46,081 nucleotides of DNA from Ruminococcus sp. GTDB taxonomy: Bacteria; Bacillota; Clostridia; Oscillospirales; Ruminococcaceae. A program made the position numbers and the translations under genes. Shown piece by piece: positions 7,087 through 15,828 of the stretch. The stretch is taken from NCBI GenBank assembly GCA_017484095.1, contig JAFUTU010000011.1:1-46081 (forward strand). The letters run 5' to 3'. Positions within the stretch are counted from its first letter, which is position 1, and every line of letters starts with the position of its first letter. The notes under the pieces are model-generated. The model was not told the origin of the DNA and did not search any database. It saw only the letters and a program-made list of their open reading frames with translations.

Positions 7087-8048
7087 TCCATATTCTCCTT
7101 AACGGTAAATATAAATCGCCCCAGATTATTTGGATCAGCCTTTGCGTATGCGAGATCATCAAAATTTCTGACTCCTGTACTGAATTCGTCCTCGGTCAGA
7201 ATAACAGCGTAATCAAAGCTAACTTCTTCGCCGCTTTGGAAAAGGTCAAGGCCACTGTCTAATATCATCATCACCCTGTCACCCTCAGACAGAGCACTTT
7301 CACAATAATAAATAGGTATATGACAAACTGTGATATTGTCCGTCAAAATGACGGTTGCTCCGCCCTCATCAAGACTATCAACTGTACCTAAAAATGACGG
7401 ATATGAGGTGTTCAGCATAGGAACATATTCCTTATTACCATTAATATCAGTCTGCGCCACTATTAGCTGATTGAGCAGAACTTTCCCATCAGAAAACCTA
7501 TAGCCTATAAAGGTCACATCATCAAGCACCGATGGATAGTTTGATTTTTGAGAAATTATCAGGTCGTTAAGGTCGGCTTCAAAGGTTTCAGAACCGTTAG
7601 TAAGCTCAATAACAGACCCTTCCTTTCTCGTCATGCGATACTCACTGGCTGAATAAAGCTTCCCGTTGGGCGTTATAACATCACATTTTCGTATTTTTGT
7701 CATATCCTCATTTACCGAAAGCTGTGCGGTAACAGTCTCGCCTATGCGATTGTTGATTATCTGCTCGGAATAGATTTTCATACCATTGGCATACACCACA
7801 TCGTCCTTGAAATCATTCCTGTCTAAGGGCATTGTATAATTGCTGCCCTTATATTCAAAGGTCAACTGTTCATACTCATATTTAAGAGCTTGAACCTCTA
7901 TTACCTGCCATTCTGTTTCACCGGTTATTTTCTTTTTGGTAGATACCGTTGTCTGTTCTGGTAGACTTTCGTGACCGGTTTCACTAACCGTTGAAGAACA
8001 GCCCGAAAGGATCAGTACAGTAATTATAGCAATAATAATTATTTTCAT
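7083..8048 (-). CDS. Lipoprotein of unknown function, coupled to the ABC permeases
   Basis: A 321-residue product with a hydrophobic signal and lipobox (LSGC at about 14-17), so it is lipid-anchored on the outer face of the membrane. The mature part is mostly beta-rich, with repeated short strands, and I recognise no domain. It is not closely similar to the four lipoproteins upstream, apart from the lipobox. The 4-nt overlap with the permease gene suggests it works with the transporter, as an accessory or immunity lipoprotein would. That role is inference from position. Confidence 0.8.
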   Translation of the reverse strand: MKIIIIAIITVLILSGCSSTVSETGHESLPEQTTVSTKKKITGETEWQVIEVQALKYEYEQLTFEYKGSNYTMPLDRNDFKDDVVYANGMKIYSEQIINNRIGETVTAQLSVNEDMTKIRKCDVITPNGKLYSASEYRMTRKEGSVIELTNGSETFEADLNDLIISQKSNYPSVLDDVTFIGYRFSDGKVLLNQLIVAQTDINGNKEYVPMLNTSYPSFLGTVDSLDEGGATVILTDNITVCHIPIYYCESALSEGDRVMMILDSGLDLFQSGEEVSFDYAVILTEDEFSTGVRNFDDLAYAKADPNNLGRFIFTVKENME

Positions 8049-8066
8049 TTCAGACTGACCTCTGCT

Positions 8067-9239
8067 TTACTGCATTAATTTGTTTATATCAAACTCAAAA
8101 TCCATCTCGCCCGACTGCACATCAACATATATAAATTTGCGCAGATCTCCAAGTGTACTGTAATCGAGGTGAGTGCCTACAGGCAGATTCGCCTCGGGAA
8201 TGTCTATGACAAACTCCCACACGATATGGCTTTCAAAAGCGATTCCCGCATCATAGCAGCTTTGTCCGCTTTGGTAATCGTTTTGGGGCGTGAGCGTATA
8301 TTTCAAGCCTATGTCGCTTACCTCGATAGGCTCGGAAAAATCAGCAAACTGCTCTTCAAGATATTCCAAAGCGCTTGATAACGAGACAGCCTCTTTTAAT
8401 GCATCACCCTGTGTCGGCAGAAGCATTCCGTTGCCGTTAGTCAAACTGCCTATCTCATCTGGGGTGAACATCTGCATATAAATATTCTGGGTGATATATT
8501 TCATTTTCTGCCCCGACTGTTCCAGACTCGTATATGAGCTGTCGGACATCTGCACAAGGCTGTCAAGCGCCACGCCGTTATATATCTTTTCGGCAAAAAT
8601 ATCAAAGGAGTATATCCCCATCTCGCTGCGCCTTGCAATAATGGTCTTTACCCTTATAGCATAGTCGGGTTCAAGAGGTGAATATGTTTTATCAAGCCAT
8701 TTTTGTGCGAATTGCGCCGCTTCCTCTACTGTTATTTTTTCTCCGTTAAGAATATAGCTGTCCGAAAGTTGCTCTTTTCTGTCAGCATGATACACCTTGA
8801 CCCTCTCGCCGCCGCCAAACATCATATCGTAAGCTGACGGCTTGGCAAAGCACACAAATCCGTTGTTGCCCACGCAGGCATATATCTTTTTGTCTGCGTC
8901 ATCGAATTTATAGCCCTTCATGCCGTCAGGGCCTTCAAAGTATTCAGGCGAAACTGCTGAAAGCGTTTCGCTGTCAAAATAGCGGGCAAATACATCTTCG
9001 TAATTTTGCTCATAGTTTTCAGCCTGCGTGAATGAGCATTCAAAAATACTGCCTGGTATCTCCATATCGAAGCCGTTTGAAATAATAAACTGAGAATAGT
9101 CCTTATCAAGTGCATTATTTGCATCTTCTTTGGCAGAGGTTATCGAGATCTTATGGGCAGCAGCAGGTTCATTCTCCGAAGCCTTAGCACAACCCGTCAG
9201 CAGTACTATAGCCAACAGCATTGCAACGTATCTTTTCAT
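8067..9239 (-). CDS. Lipoprotein of unknown function (array member 4)
   Basis: A 390-residue lipoprotein with signal MKRYVAMLLAIVLLTGCAKA and lipobox LTGC. The signal is almost the same as that of array member 1 at 11638-12678. The C-terminal region (HIVWEFVIDI ... YVDVQSGEMDF) aligns by eye with the ends of its neighbours, showing a shared fold ending in a strand-turn with a GE(V/M) motif. GAGGTG precedes the ATG. It is part of a tandem array of four paralogues between an anti-sigma candidate and an ABC transporter. Function is unknown. Confidence 0.8.
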   Translation of the reverse strand: MKRYVAMLLAIVLLTGCAKASENEPAAAHKISITSAKEDANNALDKDYSQFIISNGFDMEIPGSIFECSFTQAENYEQNYEDVFARYFDSETLSAVSPEYFEGPDGMKGYKFDDADKKIYACVGNNGFVCFAKPSAYDMMFGGGERVKVYHADRKEQLSDSYILNGEKITVEEAAQFAQKWLDKTYSPLEPDYAIRVKTIIARRSEMGIYSFDIFAEKIYNGVALDSLVQMSDSSYTSLEQSGQKMKYITQNIYMQMFTPDEIGSLTNGNGMLLPTQGDALKEAVSLSSALEYLEEQFADFSEPIEVSDIGLKYTLTPQNDYQSGQSCYDAGIAFESHIVWEFVIDIPEANLPVGTHLDYSTLGDLRKFIYVDVQSGEMDFEFDINKLMQ

Positions 9240-9248
9240 TTTTTCACC

Positions 9249-10553
9249 TCAATCAATAAAGGTCATTACCTCGCCTGTAACTGCATTTACATATACTGCA
9301 TCGCCGCTAATAAAGTCAGAGTTATAATAGCCGTCATCGTCGGGCTTTATCTCTCTTTTCAGCCTGAATTCCCACACAGGGTAGCAATGAAACTCAGTCT
9401 CCGGAACACAGCCCATATCCAGGTAAAATAAAAGTCTGTCCTCATCTTCGCTAAGGGCTGCATTCCCGCCGATCTCATATTTTTCATATGCCTCGGCATA
9501 TCGTGATGAATCATATTCATTATAATATACCATGCTTATATCCGTTATTTCAAGCCTGATATTAGCAGCCAGCTCCTTATTCAGGATATCGAGAGCAGAT
9601 GTGACGGGTATGACCTTATCTGTTATCCTTTCGGCTCTTGTTATCTTCTCTGTCCCCATGCTGCCGTTTAATGACGTCAGCTTGTTCTTGCCAAAATAGT
9701 AGCACTCATACCACATCATCTTACTGCGGCTGTCACTGTGCGGATCGTTTATCCTCATGTTGCTGAAGGGTACTCCTTTGTAGGTACGGTACATCACTAT
9801 TTCAAAGTAACAGCCCGCCTCTGTCTCATTGGGTATGGCTGCAAAGGGCTTGAATTCGTAGTCATCATCATATAGCTTATAAAGCTCTGTAAAGGTCTTT
9901 ACACTTGCTTCGGCACATTCTTTTAAAGACCATTCGCTTCCGTCAAGCATTTTGAATTTTTTGTCGGGAATATTATCTGCCGAAAAATACTCCTTGAAAT
10001 GCGGATACGGAAAGAATTCAGCACTATTCTCAAAGTACATTGCACCGTTGGGGTAAGTGTACATTGAGGTAGTATATGCCCCGGGGTTGTCGGGATCTAT
10101 AGTCGATGTATCGATATACTCCACCTGTCCGTATGGTTCACCTCTGAAAAATGAAACAGAACCATCATGGAGTTCACTGACCGGCAGCTCTGCAATATCA
10201 TTAACACCGCTGTCTTCATAAAAATCTCTGCCGTAAAGATAGCTGTAAAGCTCGGGAAAATACGAATCAAAGCCATCGGCTTCAACAAGAGTTAAGTCAT
10301 AAAGCTCGCTGATGCTGTTTATTTCTATATCCTCATCAAGAAAGAATTTATCTTCATAGCCCTGCTCTGAAATGTAATCATAAAGTCTGCCACTCTCGCC
10401 GTCAAGCTCGGATACGGCAATTTTTTTATAGTTGTTTTTAGCATTATCCGCAGTTCTGGAGTTTTCTGTATTTGACTTAACGCCATCTGGCGCTTTTGCG
10501 CAGCCCGTAAGCATCACCACAGCCATAATAAATATCATACTTTTTCTCATCAT
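9249..10553 (-). CDS. Lipoprotein of unknown function (array member 3)
   Basis: A 434-residue lipoprotein with signal MMRKSMIFIMAVVMLTGCAKA and lipobox LTGC. Its first 20 residues nearly match member 2 (10556-11635). The mature protein is acidic and Tyr-rich, ending ...VYVNAVTGEVMTFID. Only two nt separate it from the previous stop, and the junction is nearly identical in sequence to the next one upstream, indicating tandem duplication. No catalytic motif is visible; it may bind a ligand or partner outside the cell. Confidence 0.8.
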   Translation of the reverse strand: MMRKSMIFIMAVVMLTGCAKAPDGVKSNTENSRTADNAKNNYKKIAVSELDGESGRLYDYISEQGYEDKFFLDEDIEINSISELYDLTLVEADGFDSYFPELYSYLYGRDFYEDSGVNDIAELPVSELHDGSVSFFRGEPYGQVEYIDTSTIDPDNPGAYTTSMYTYPNGAMYFENSAEFFPYPHFKEYFSADNIPDKKFKMLDGSEWSLKECAEASVKTFTELYKLYDDDYEFKPFAAIPNETEAGCYFEIVMYRTYKGVPFSNMRINDPHSDSRSKMMWYECYYFGKNKLTSLNGSMGTEKITRAERITDKVIPVTSALDILNKELAANIRLEITDISMVYYNEYDSSRYAEAYEKYEIGGNAALSEDEDRLLFYLDMGCVPETEFHCYPVWEFRLKREIKPDDDGYYNSDFISGDAVYVNAVTGEVMTFID

Positions 10554-10590
10554 TGTTACCCCGCATTGTCCACAAAATCGACTTCGCCGC
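10534..10590 (-). repeat. Duplicated gene junction (copy 1; copy 2 at 11616-11672)
   Basis: The stretch covering a lipoprotein 3' end, its stop and the next MMRKS start occurs twice about 1.08 kb apart with only a few mismatches; the first 27 bases are identical. It marks an ancestral tandem duplication and could be a target for recombination that changes lipoprotein copy number. Confidence 0.75.
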
Positions 10591-11635
10591 TGTCAGCATA
10601 ATAAACGGCAAAGGCTTCTCTGTCCTTAGTATCGTCAAAATAAAACACCCAGCATGGTTTAAGCTCAAAAATATTGCCGCTTACGATAGAAGCTCCGGTA
10701 TTTTCATTGATCGGAACAGCCATATATTCAAACGACACACGCTGCAAGTTAAGCTCCAAATAGCCTGATAGCTCCCCGCTGACTTTATCAGCAGCTTCAA
10801 GCAGACCCGAGGGCGTATATTCCGTCACAGTTCCGTATGGCAAAAACTCTGCCTCTGTTACGAAAACATAGCTGTTTTCACCTGCGATCTGCAAGCTGAT
10901 ATTGCTCAGTATATTCTCGAAGGACAACTCGTTATTAAAGTGCGAATACCTGTTGAACAGGTCCACAACGCCTATCTGTTCGGAATAATCAATGCTGAAA
11001 AACTGTTCTCCGCTGTCATTTTTCATGACTGTGATACGACTGACATTTAAAGAATTCTTATAGTCTGAGGTCTTGATAAAATCGTCAGCGATCTCCTGCG
11101 CTGTTTTTGCAGCTTCATTTACTGTCATTTCTCCATCTGATAACATAAAGCTGTCTGAACAGCTTGCGCCATCGAAATATTCATAGCTCTTTATGATCTC
11201 CTTTTGCTCGGTGAAATACTTGTCTGTGTCAAAATTCACACTAAGAAAAAAATAACCGGTACAGCCGACAGACATACTGATACCAAGCTCATTGTCATCA
11301 TAATTAGCGCCGTAAGGATAGGCATTTTCGATAGTGTAGACCTTATCCTCGTCGTAAGCGCCCTCCGGCAGATAGTGTGTAAAAAGCTCCTTATACTTCT
11401 CCTCAAAACCGTCAGCTATCACAGCATTTGAACTGTACGCCGTCTGCGGGTAGTCGATAATAACGTTGGGGGAGACATTCATATTATCATATTCCGTCAG
11501 GATAAGCATCTGACGGAGTTCATGAGTGCTTTCGGGGTCGATCATAGTTTTGCTGTTTTCCTGGGCTCCGGGCGCTTTTGCACAGCCCGTAAGCATCACC
11601 AGCACCATAAGTAAGATCATACTTTTTCTCATCAT
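10556..11635 (-). CDS. Lipoprotein of unknown function (array member 2)
   Basis: A 359-residue lipoprotein, signal MMRKSMILLMVLVMLTGCAKA, lipobox LTGC. The start is the first of two ATGs at 11635, two nt after the upstream stop, with AGGG inside the upstream gene's last codons. A longer in-frame extension would read through member 1 and lacks a signal peptide, so I reject it. The C-terminus (CWVFYFDDT ... GEVDFVDNAG) closely resembles the end of member 1 (WVIWFDQS ... GEVDFVNNAG). Function is unknown. Confidence 0.8.
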   Translation of the reverse strand: MMRKSMILLMVLVMLTGCAKAPGAQENSKTMIDPESTHELRQMLILTEYDNMNVSPNVIIDYPQTAYSSNAVIADGFEEKYKELFTHYLPEGAYDEDKVYTIENAYPYGANYDDNELGISMSVGCTGYFFLSVNFDTDKYFTEQKEIIKSYEYFDGASCSDSFMLSDGEMTVNEAAKTAQEIADDFIKTSDYKNSLNVSRITVMKNDSGEQFFSIDYSEQIGVVDLFNRYSHFNNELSFENILSNISLQIAGENSYVFVTEAEFLPYGTVTEYTPSGLLEAADKVSGELSGYLELNLQRVSFEYMAVPINENTGASIVSGNIFELKPCWVFYFDDTKDREAFAVYYADSGEVDFVDNAG

Positions 11636-11637
11636 TG

Positions 11638-12678
11638 TTACCCTGCATTGTTCACAAAATCTACTTCGCCCGTCACCGCATTGACCGCCGCAAAGGTCTC
11701 GTACCACCAGCTTTGGTCGAACCATATCACCCAGTAGGGAGTAAGCCGCAGAGTGGTCTGGGCGTTGTCGGTAAATTCAGGCATAAGCGCAAGCTCCTCG
11801 CTCTGCACCTCCCACTGCGCAAAACCCGACAGCTTTTCACTGGCGGCGTTCATAGCCGAAAGTGGGGTAATTATGTCCGCAGGCTCTTCGCTCACCTTTT
11901 CAAAGCTCTGCCCCACCGCAAACTGCCCAACCTCGCTGCCTTCAAGAAAAATAAACACACAGGGTGGCAGCTCAGCGATCTCAAAGCTGTGATCCCTTTT
12001 TGTTGACATAGTATCGAACACCGGCAGCCCCTCAAAAACCGTTCTGCAATGCACAGTTGCCGCATTTGCACCGTCAACGATCTGCATTGAGACTGAGTAA
12101 GGCTCGATAATGTCTGGGTAATCAGCCACAGCATAAAAATCTGTCAGAAATTCTAAACAGCTGTTTTCAAGCTCGCTAATACCGATATCAGTGCTGCCTA
12201 TCGCAAGCCTTTTGTCCGCCGCACTGCTCAAAATATCGGTCGAAAGATAATCTACAGAATTCCCATATATAACTTTGTTCAGACAATCCTTATCGCTTAC
12301 AGTAAAACCGCCCCTATCCGTTTTCAGAACGAACACCTTATCGTCCTCATATATCAAGGCTTCTTCATGAGCTTCAACATTTTCAGATGTAAATCCTTCT
12401 GAATAATGAGAAAATACAGCCTCGTAATTATCAGCCAAAGGGTCATAAAGCCTGACCTCGTATATCCTTGCGGTAGTATCGTAGCTAAGATCAAAATCCT
12501 CGGCAAAGGTGAAATTGTCGTAATCCTGCGCTTCGATCTCCTTAACTGTATCTTCGGTCAGCTCAGGCAGTTCGGACACCTTCTCAGCTTCAGCGCCTTT
12601 TTCGGAATTGTTATCAGTCGCTTTTGCACAGCCCGTCAATAGTACCATAGCTAACAGCATAGCCGCATATCTTTTCAT
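11638..12678 (-). CDS. Lipoprotein of unknown function (array member 1)
   Basis: A 346-residue lipoprotein with signal MKRYAAMLLAMVLLTGCAKA and lipobox LTGC. GGAG lies eight nt before the ATG at 12678; a TTG six codons earlier has no ribosome site. It is the first of four paralogues and follows a terminator-like hairpin (12695-12725) whose T-run ends just before its ribosome site, so expression may depend on read-through. The mature region is acidic and beta-rich, ending ...AVNAVTGEVDFVNNAG. Function is unknown. Confidence 0.8.
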   Translation of the reverse strand: MKRYAAMLLAMVLLTGCAKATDNNSEKGAEAEKVSELPELTEDTVKEIEAQDYDNFTFAEDFDLSYDTTARIYEVRLYDPLADNYEAVFSHYSEGFTSENVEAHEEALIYEDDKVFVLKTDRGGFTVSDKDCLNKVIYGNSVDYLSTDILSSAADKRLAIGSTDIGISELENSCLEFLTDFYAVADYPDIIEPYSVSMQIVDGANAATVHCRTVFEGLPVFDTMSTKRDHSFEIAELPPCVFIFLEGSEVGQFAVGQSFEKVSEEPADIITPLSAMNAASEKLSGFAQWEVQSEELALMPEFTDNAQTTLRLTPYWVIWFDQSWWYETFAAVNAVTGEVDFVNNAG

Positions 12679-12694
12679 TTTGTTCTCTCCTCTC

Positions 12695-12725
12695 AAAAAA
12701 CAGGTGCAGGAATTTATCCTACACC
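12695..12725 (-). terminator. Intra-operon terminator/attenuator before the lipoprotein array
   Basis: On the minus strand GGTGTAGG and CCTGCACC (one T-G pair) form an 8-bp stem with a 7-nt loop, followed by TGTTTTTT. It lies between the anti-sigma candidate and the first lipoprotein. It would separate high sigma/anti-sigma from lower lipoprotein/ABC expression unless there is antitermination or a promoter I cannot see in 12726-12766. Confidence 0.65.
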
Positions 12726-12766
12726 CGTTAAGACAATTGAAATTTTGTTTTGTGAGAAAAATATCA

Positions 12767-13462
12767 TTATTTTTTTAATTTCACCGTTTTGCACAAATCA
12801 AGCATTTCATCTTTGTTGAAACTGCCCGTAAGCAGGAGTACATAATCGCCGTTATACCACACTACAGAGGTATAATCCTCACTCTCGGAAATGTAATACT
12901 GAGTGCCGTTACTGTCGATATAATAGCCGTTTTTCGCATCATCGGGTATGAAAGCATCGGTATAGACCGCCGCAATATACTGTCCAAAGTATATGATATT
13001 GTCGGCATGGTCAGCGCCCTCGCTCTGCTTAACCCAAAGCTCTGTTGCCGAGACCTTACTGTGGGTGCTGTCAAGCAGTTCGTAATCATTGGGCAGACCT
13101 GTAAGCGTGTAGACCTCGTTAATGCTTGTTTCGGGGTCGTCCACAGTTGATGTATCAAAAGAAAGCTGCGAACCTCCATCGACCTTATGGGTAATAAAAT
13201 TCCAGATGGGCTCACGCGCCATTCCCAGCATGAAGCCTGCCGAGAATATTACCGCCGCAACGAGAGCTATTTTCATACGCTTTCTGATATTCGGCTTACC
13301 GCTGACGGTTATGCTGCCGGCTGTGCCCAGTGCCTTGGCCATCCTTTTCTCAAACCTGTGCGAGAACCGATAGCTGTCTGGTATATCGCCGCAAAAGGGC
13401 TCTGCCTGATACTCATTTCCGCACACCTCGGCAAGCGCCTGCTTTAGTATTTCATCACCCAT
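12767..13462 (-). CDS. Membrane-anchored anti-sigma factor candidate with DUF4367-like domain
   Basis: A 231-residue protein with a cytoplasmic N-terminal part (about 1-65), one transmembrane helix (about 66-84, IALVAAVIFSAGFMLGMA) and an extracellular C-terminal domain. The domain pattern (LTGLPNDYELLD ... VVWYNGDYVLLLTGSFNKDEMLDL) matches DUF4367, common in proteins encoded next to ECF-type sigma genes. GGAGGG five nt before the ATG at 13462 sets the start, and the gene overlaps the sigma gene by eight nt. The likely job is to hold the neighbouring sigma factor until an envelope signal is sensed outside. No classical zinc HxxxCxxC motif is visible, so the inhibition mechanism is inferred from context. 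Confidence 0.75.
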   Translation of the reverse strand: MGDEILKQALAEVCGNEYQAEPFCGDIPDSYRFSHRFEKRMAKALGTAGSITVSGKPNIRKRMKIALVAAVIFSAGFMLGMAREPIWNFITHKVDGGSQLSFDTSTVDDPETSINEVYTLTGLPNDYELLDSTHSKVSATELWVKQSEGADHADNIIYFGQYIAAVYTDAFIPDDAKNGYYIDSNGTQYYISESEDYTSVVWYNGDYVLLLTGSFNKDEMLDLCKTVKLKK

Positions 13463-13985
13463 GATAACCCTCCTTTTCAAGCAGCTTTCTGAGCTTTGAT
13501 TTTGCGTAACGAACACGCTGACGGGCAGCAGTCTCGGAAATACTGAGGGCTGCGGCTATCTCGCTGTAGTTAAGCTCTAGCTCAAACCTAAGATAAAGTA
13601 TTTCGCGGTCAGTATCGCCAAGCCTTGTAATGCAATCTTTTAAAATGCTGTAATCCACTTCCGGCAGTTCGTCATGTTCAAGCTCGTCATCGTATTCAAC
13701 AGTCTCTATGTGAGTTTCTTTTTTTAGCATATTCAGTGCAGTATTCTTAACAGTAATAACAAAGTAAGCCTGCAATTTGTGAGAAGGCAGACTGTGAATT
13801 TTTTGAAAACACTTTGCCAGCTTGAAAAATGCCTCGGATAAAGCGTCCTCCGCAAGCACTTTATCATTAAGGACATTATATGCCGCTCTCATACCTTTCA
13901 AACGGTTCTCAAAATAGAATGTCTCAAATTCAGATCTCAGGGCGTTATCATCGATCAGCGCTAAGTATGATGACAGCATTTGCAT
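13455..13985 (-). CDS. RNA polymerase sigma factor, ECF-like sigma-70 family
   Basis: A 176-residue sigma factor with region 2 (about 15-90, with ...LAEDALSEAFFKLAKCF... and LQAYFVITVKNTALNMLKK) and region 4 (about 118-170, LGDTDREILYLRFELELNYSEIAAALSISETAARQRVRYAKSKLRKLL), the latter a clear helix-turn-helix for -35 recognition. Region 3 is absent, as in group 4 sigmas. AGGAG precedes the first ATG by four nt; an ATG two codons later has better spacing. A SigA-like promoter lies at 14014-14042. It is cotranscribed with its probable anti-sigma and probably directs an envelope-related regulon including the downstream lipoprotein/ABC genes; that target is inference. Confidence 0.88.
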   Translation of the reverse strand: MQMLSSYLALIDDNALRSEFETFYFENRLKGMRAAYNVLNDKVLAEDALSEAFFKLAKCFQKIHSLPSHKLQAYFVITVKNTALNMLKKETHIETVEYDDELEHDELPEVDYSILKDCITRLGDTDREILYLRFELELNYSEIAAALSISETAARQRVRYAKSKLRKLLEKEGYHG

Positions 13986-14013
13986 GTTTCTCCTTTATCA
14001 TTAGTGTGGTAAC

Positions 14014-14042
14014 ATTATAGCATATTGCGAATTATTATGCAA
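14014..14042 (-). promoter_or_regulatory. Promoter of the sigma/anti-sigma operon
   Basis: TTGCAT (14042-14037), 17-nt spacer, TATAAT (14019-14014), about 30 nt upstream of the sigma start. Confidence 0.7.
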
Positions 14043-14103
14043 ATCGTTCAGTTCTCTTCGGCCGAGCAGCCGAACAAGTTAGCTGAGAACCGGAACAATA
14101 CAA

Positions 14104-14131
14104 AGCCCGAAAGGCTCAAAGCTTCCGGGCT
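14104..14131 (-). terminator. Probable terminator of the alpha-galactosidase operon
   Basis: AGCCCG and CGGGCT pair on the minus strand with an inner AAG/CTT pairing, followed by TTTGTATTG (weak T-run). A second strong hairpin, TTCGGC/GCCGAA inside GTTCTC/GAGAAC (about 14050-14093), lies between it and the sigma promoter. Confidence 0.5.
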
Positions 14132-14187
14132 ACATAAGAATTTGCAGTTTTCCTTCTCAATAACGGCCAAATGGACAGTTGATATTT

Positions 14188-15828
14188 TTATTCCAGTCTT
14201 CCGTCGGGAAGGAGGATTATGTGTCTCTGCTTGCCGCAGTCATCAAAGAGGAGTGTCACTCTGCCGAGGTTGTAATCAACGCTCTTGAGGTCTGCCTTTA
14301 CCATTCTTCTTGCGGTCTTTAGCATACGCTTCTGCTTGTCTGAATACGAGCTTATATCGTCTGAGGTGAAATACACGCTGCCGAACAGATGATTGATTAT
14401 AGAAAGTGACTGCTTCTGGCAATGAGCCATTGAAATGTTCTCATCTCTGAGCAGATAAACATCAGGGTCGTTGAGGAAGGCTCTGCCGTCGAGCTGGCGG
14501 CGGAATATCGTGTTCATCATCGAATTCTTTGTCGATACACGCTCTCTGTGAGTTAGACGCATAACAAGGTTATCGTCCCAGGTCAGACCTACATCGCAGC
14601 CGATGCGGCAGTAATCTACCTTGCCGAACGCTGCGCCGAGAGGCACTCCGCAGCCGAGTATGAGCTTATCGCCCACACACTCCCGCAGGAAGTCCATTGC
14701 CTCGCACATTATCTGACCTCTCGATCTGCCGTGCTGAGGTATCTCGCAAACAGCATAAAGGAAGTCGAGCTTCACAAGGTCAAAGCCCCAGTCATCGAGA
14801 ACTGTTCTGAATACCTCTCTGAGATATTCTCTGACCTCGTCATTATAGAAGTCAAGCACGTAGCTGCCGCTCCAGTTGCAGCCGGCAGGCACCTCATTGC
14901 CGTTTTTGTCATAAAGGAGCCAGTCTTTTTTATTGTTATAGATGTCGCTCGTTTTCTCACAAACGAACGGTGCCAGCCACAGCCCCGACAGCATACCGTT
15001 ATCGTGGATACGGTCGCTTATTTTCTTTATCCCCTCGGGGAACTTTGCCTTATCAAGAGACAGCCAGTCGCCGACTGCCGTCTGATAGCCGTCATCTATC
15101 TGGAAAATGTCCTGTCTGTGCTCAGAAGATATTATAGCATCAAGATCGTTAGAAAGCTTATCGTCACTGATATTCTGATAATGATTATACCAGCTTGTAT
15201 AACCGAACACAGGCTTTGCTATCGGTGCAGGAACAGACATCAGCTCAAAATATCTGTCAAACACACCGCTCTCGCTTCCATTTCCGAGATAAATGTCAAG
15301 AGCATCAAACTCTTCCCCGTAAGCTGCATCTTCACATTCAAGCTTAAAGGTCACCTTATCCTTTGCGGCATTAATGCATATCAGCACAAAACCGTTTCTC
15401 TCGCTGAGTGAACCCATAAGCCTGTATTCCTCGGCAGAGCGCACATACGCATAGGTAAACCCGTGGAAGCACCCCTCTTTATTTTTATACTTAACAAAGT
15501 TATAGTCGCCGTACTTATCAAAGTTATATTTCTGTACCAGCGGAGACGGTATATGGTCAATTCCTCTGGTGTGCTCATCTATAGTGTACTCTCTGCTGTC
15601 CGTCCATGACTGATAGCCGTTTACAAAAATGCGGTCGTCAACAGTTATCGGCAAAAATGCCGTCGCCTTGATCTCCTTGAAGACAAGCTCCTTTTTCGGG
15701 CTTATACTAAGGGTAAGCCTTTCATCGGTATTTATCACCTTTGCAGAAAGCTCGTCACATTCAAGCGCTGAGGAGAACTCGTAAGTGCTCCCCTGAGTGC
15801 TTATTTTTATTCTGATGTTATCAAGCAT
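14188..15828 (-). CDS. Alpha-galactosidase-like glycoside hydrolase, GH36 (clan GH-D)
   Basis: A 546-residue enzyme with an N-terminal beta domain (to about 200) and a TIM barrel containing YTSWYNHY, FQIDDGYQ and GLWLAPF. The KxD motif DLVKLDF carries the nucleophile (Asp near 355) and RIGCDVGLTWDD the probable acid/base (Asp near 412). There is no signal peptide, so it acts in the cytoplasm on imported alpha-galactosides such as melibiose or raffinose-type sugars. The start at 15828 is preferred because GGAG lies nine nt upstream; an ATG two codons earlier is nearly on top of it. The gene overlaps the GPH symporter gene, which presumably supplies the substrate. At about 546 residues it is shorter than typical 700-residue GH36 enzymes, so specificity could differ. 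Confidence 0.85.
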   Translation of the reverse strand: MLDNIRIKISTQGSTYEFSSALECDELSAKVINTDERLTLSISPKKELVFKEIKATAFLPITVDDRIFVNGYQSWTDSREYTIDEHTRGIDHIPSPLVQKYNFDKYGDYNFVKYKNKEGCFHGFTYAYVRSAEEYRLMGSLSERNGFVLICINAAKDKVTFKLECEDAAYGEEFDALDIYLGNGSESGVFDRYFELMSVPAPIAKPVFGYTSWYNHYQNISDDKLSNDLDAIISSEHRQDIFQIDDGYQTAVGDWLSLDKAKFPEGIKKISDRIHDNGMLSGLWLAPFVCEKTSDIYNNKKDWLLYDKNGNEVPAGCNWSGSYVLDFYNDEVREYLREVFRTVLDDWGFDLVKLDFLYAVCEIPQHGRSRGQIMCEAMDFLRECVGDKLILGCGVPLGAAFGKVDYCRIGCDVGLTWDDNLVMRLTHRERVSTKNSMMNTIFRRQLDGRAFLNDPDVYLLRDENISMAHCQKQSLSIINHLFGSVYFTSDDISSYSDKQKRMLKTARRMVKADLKSVDYNLGRVTLLFDDCGKQRHIILLPDGRLE

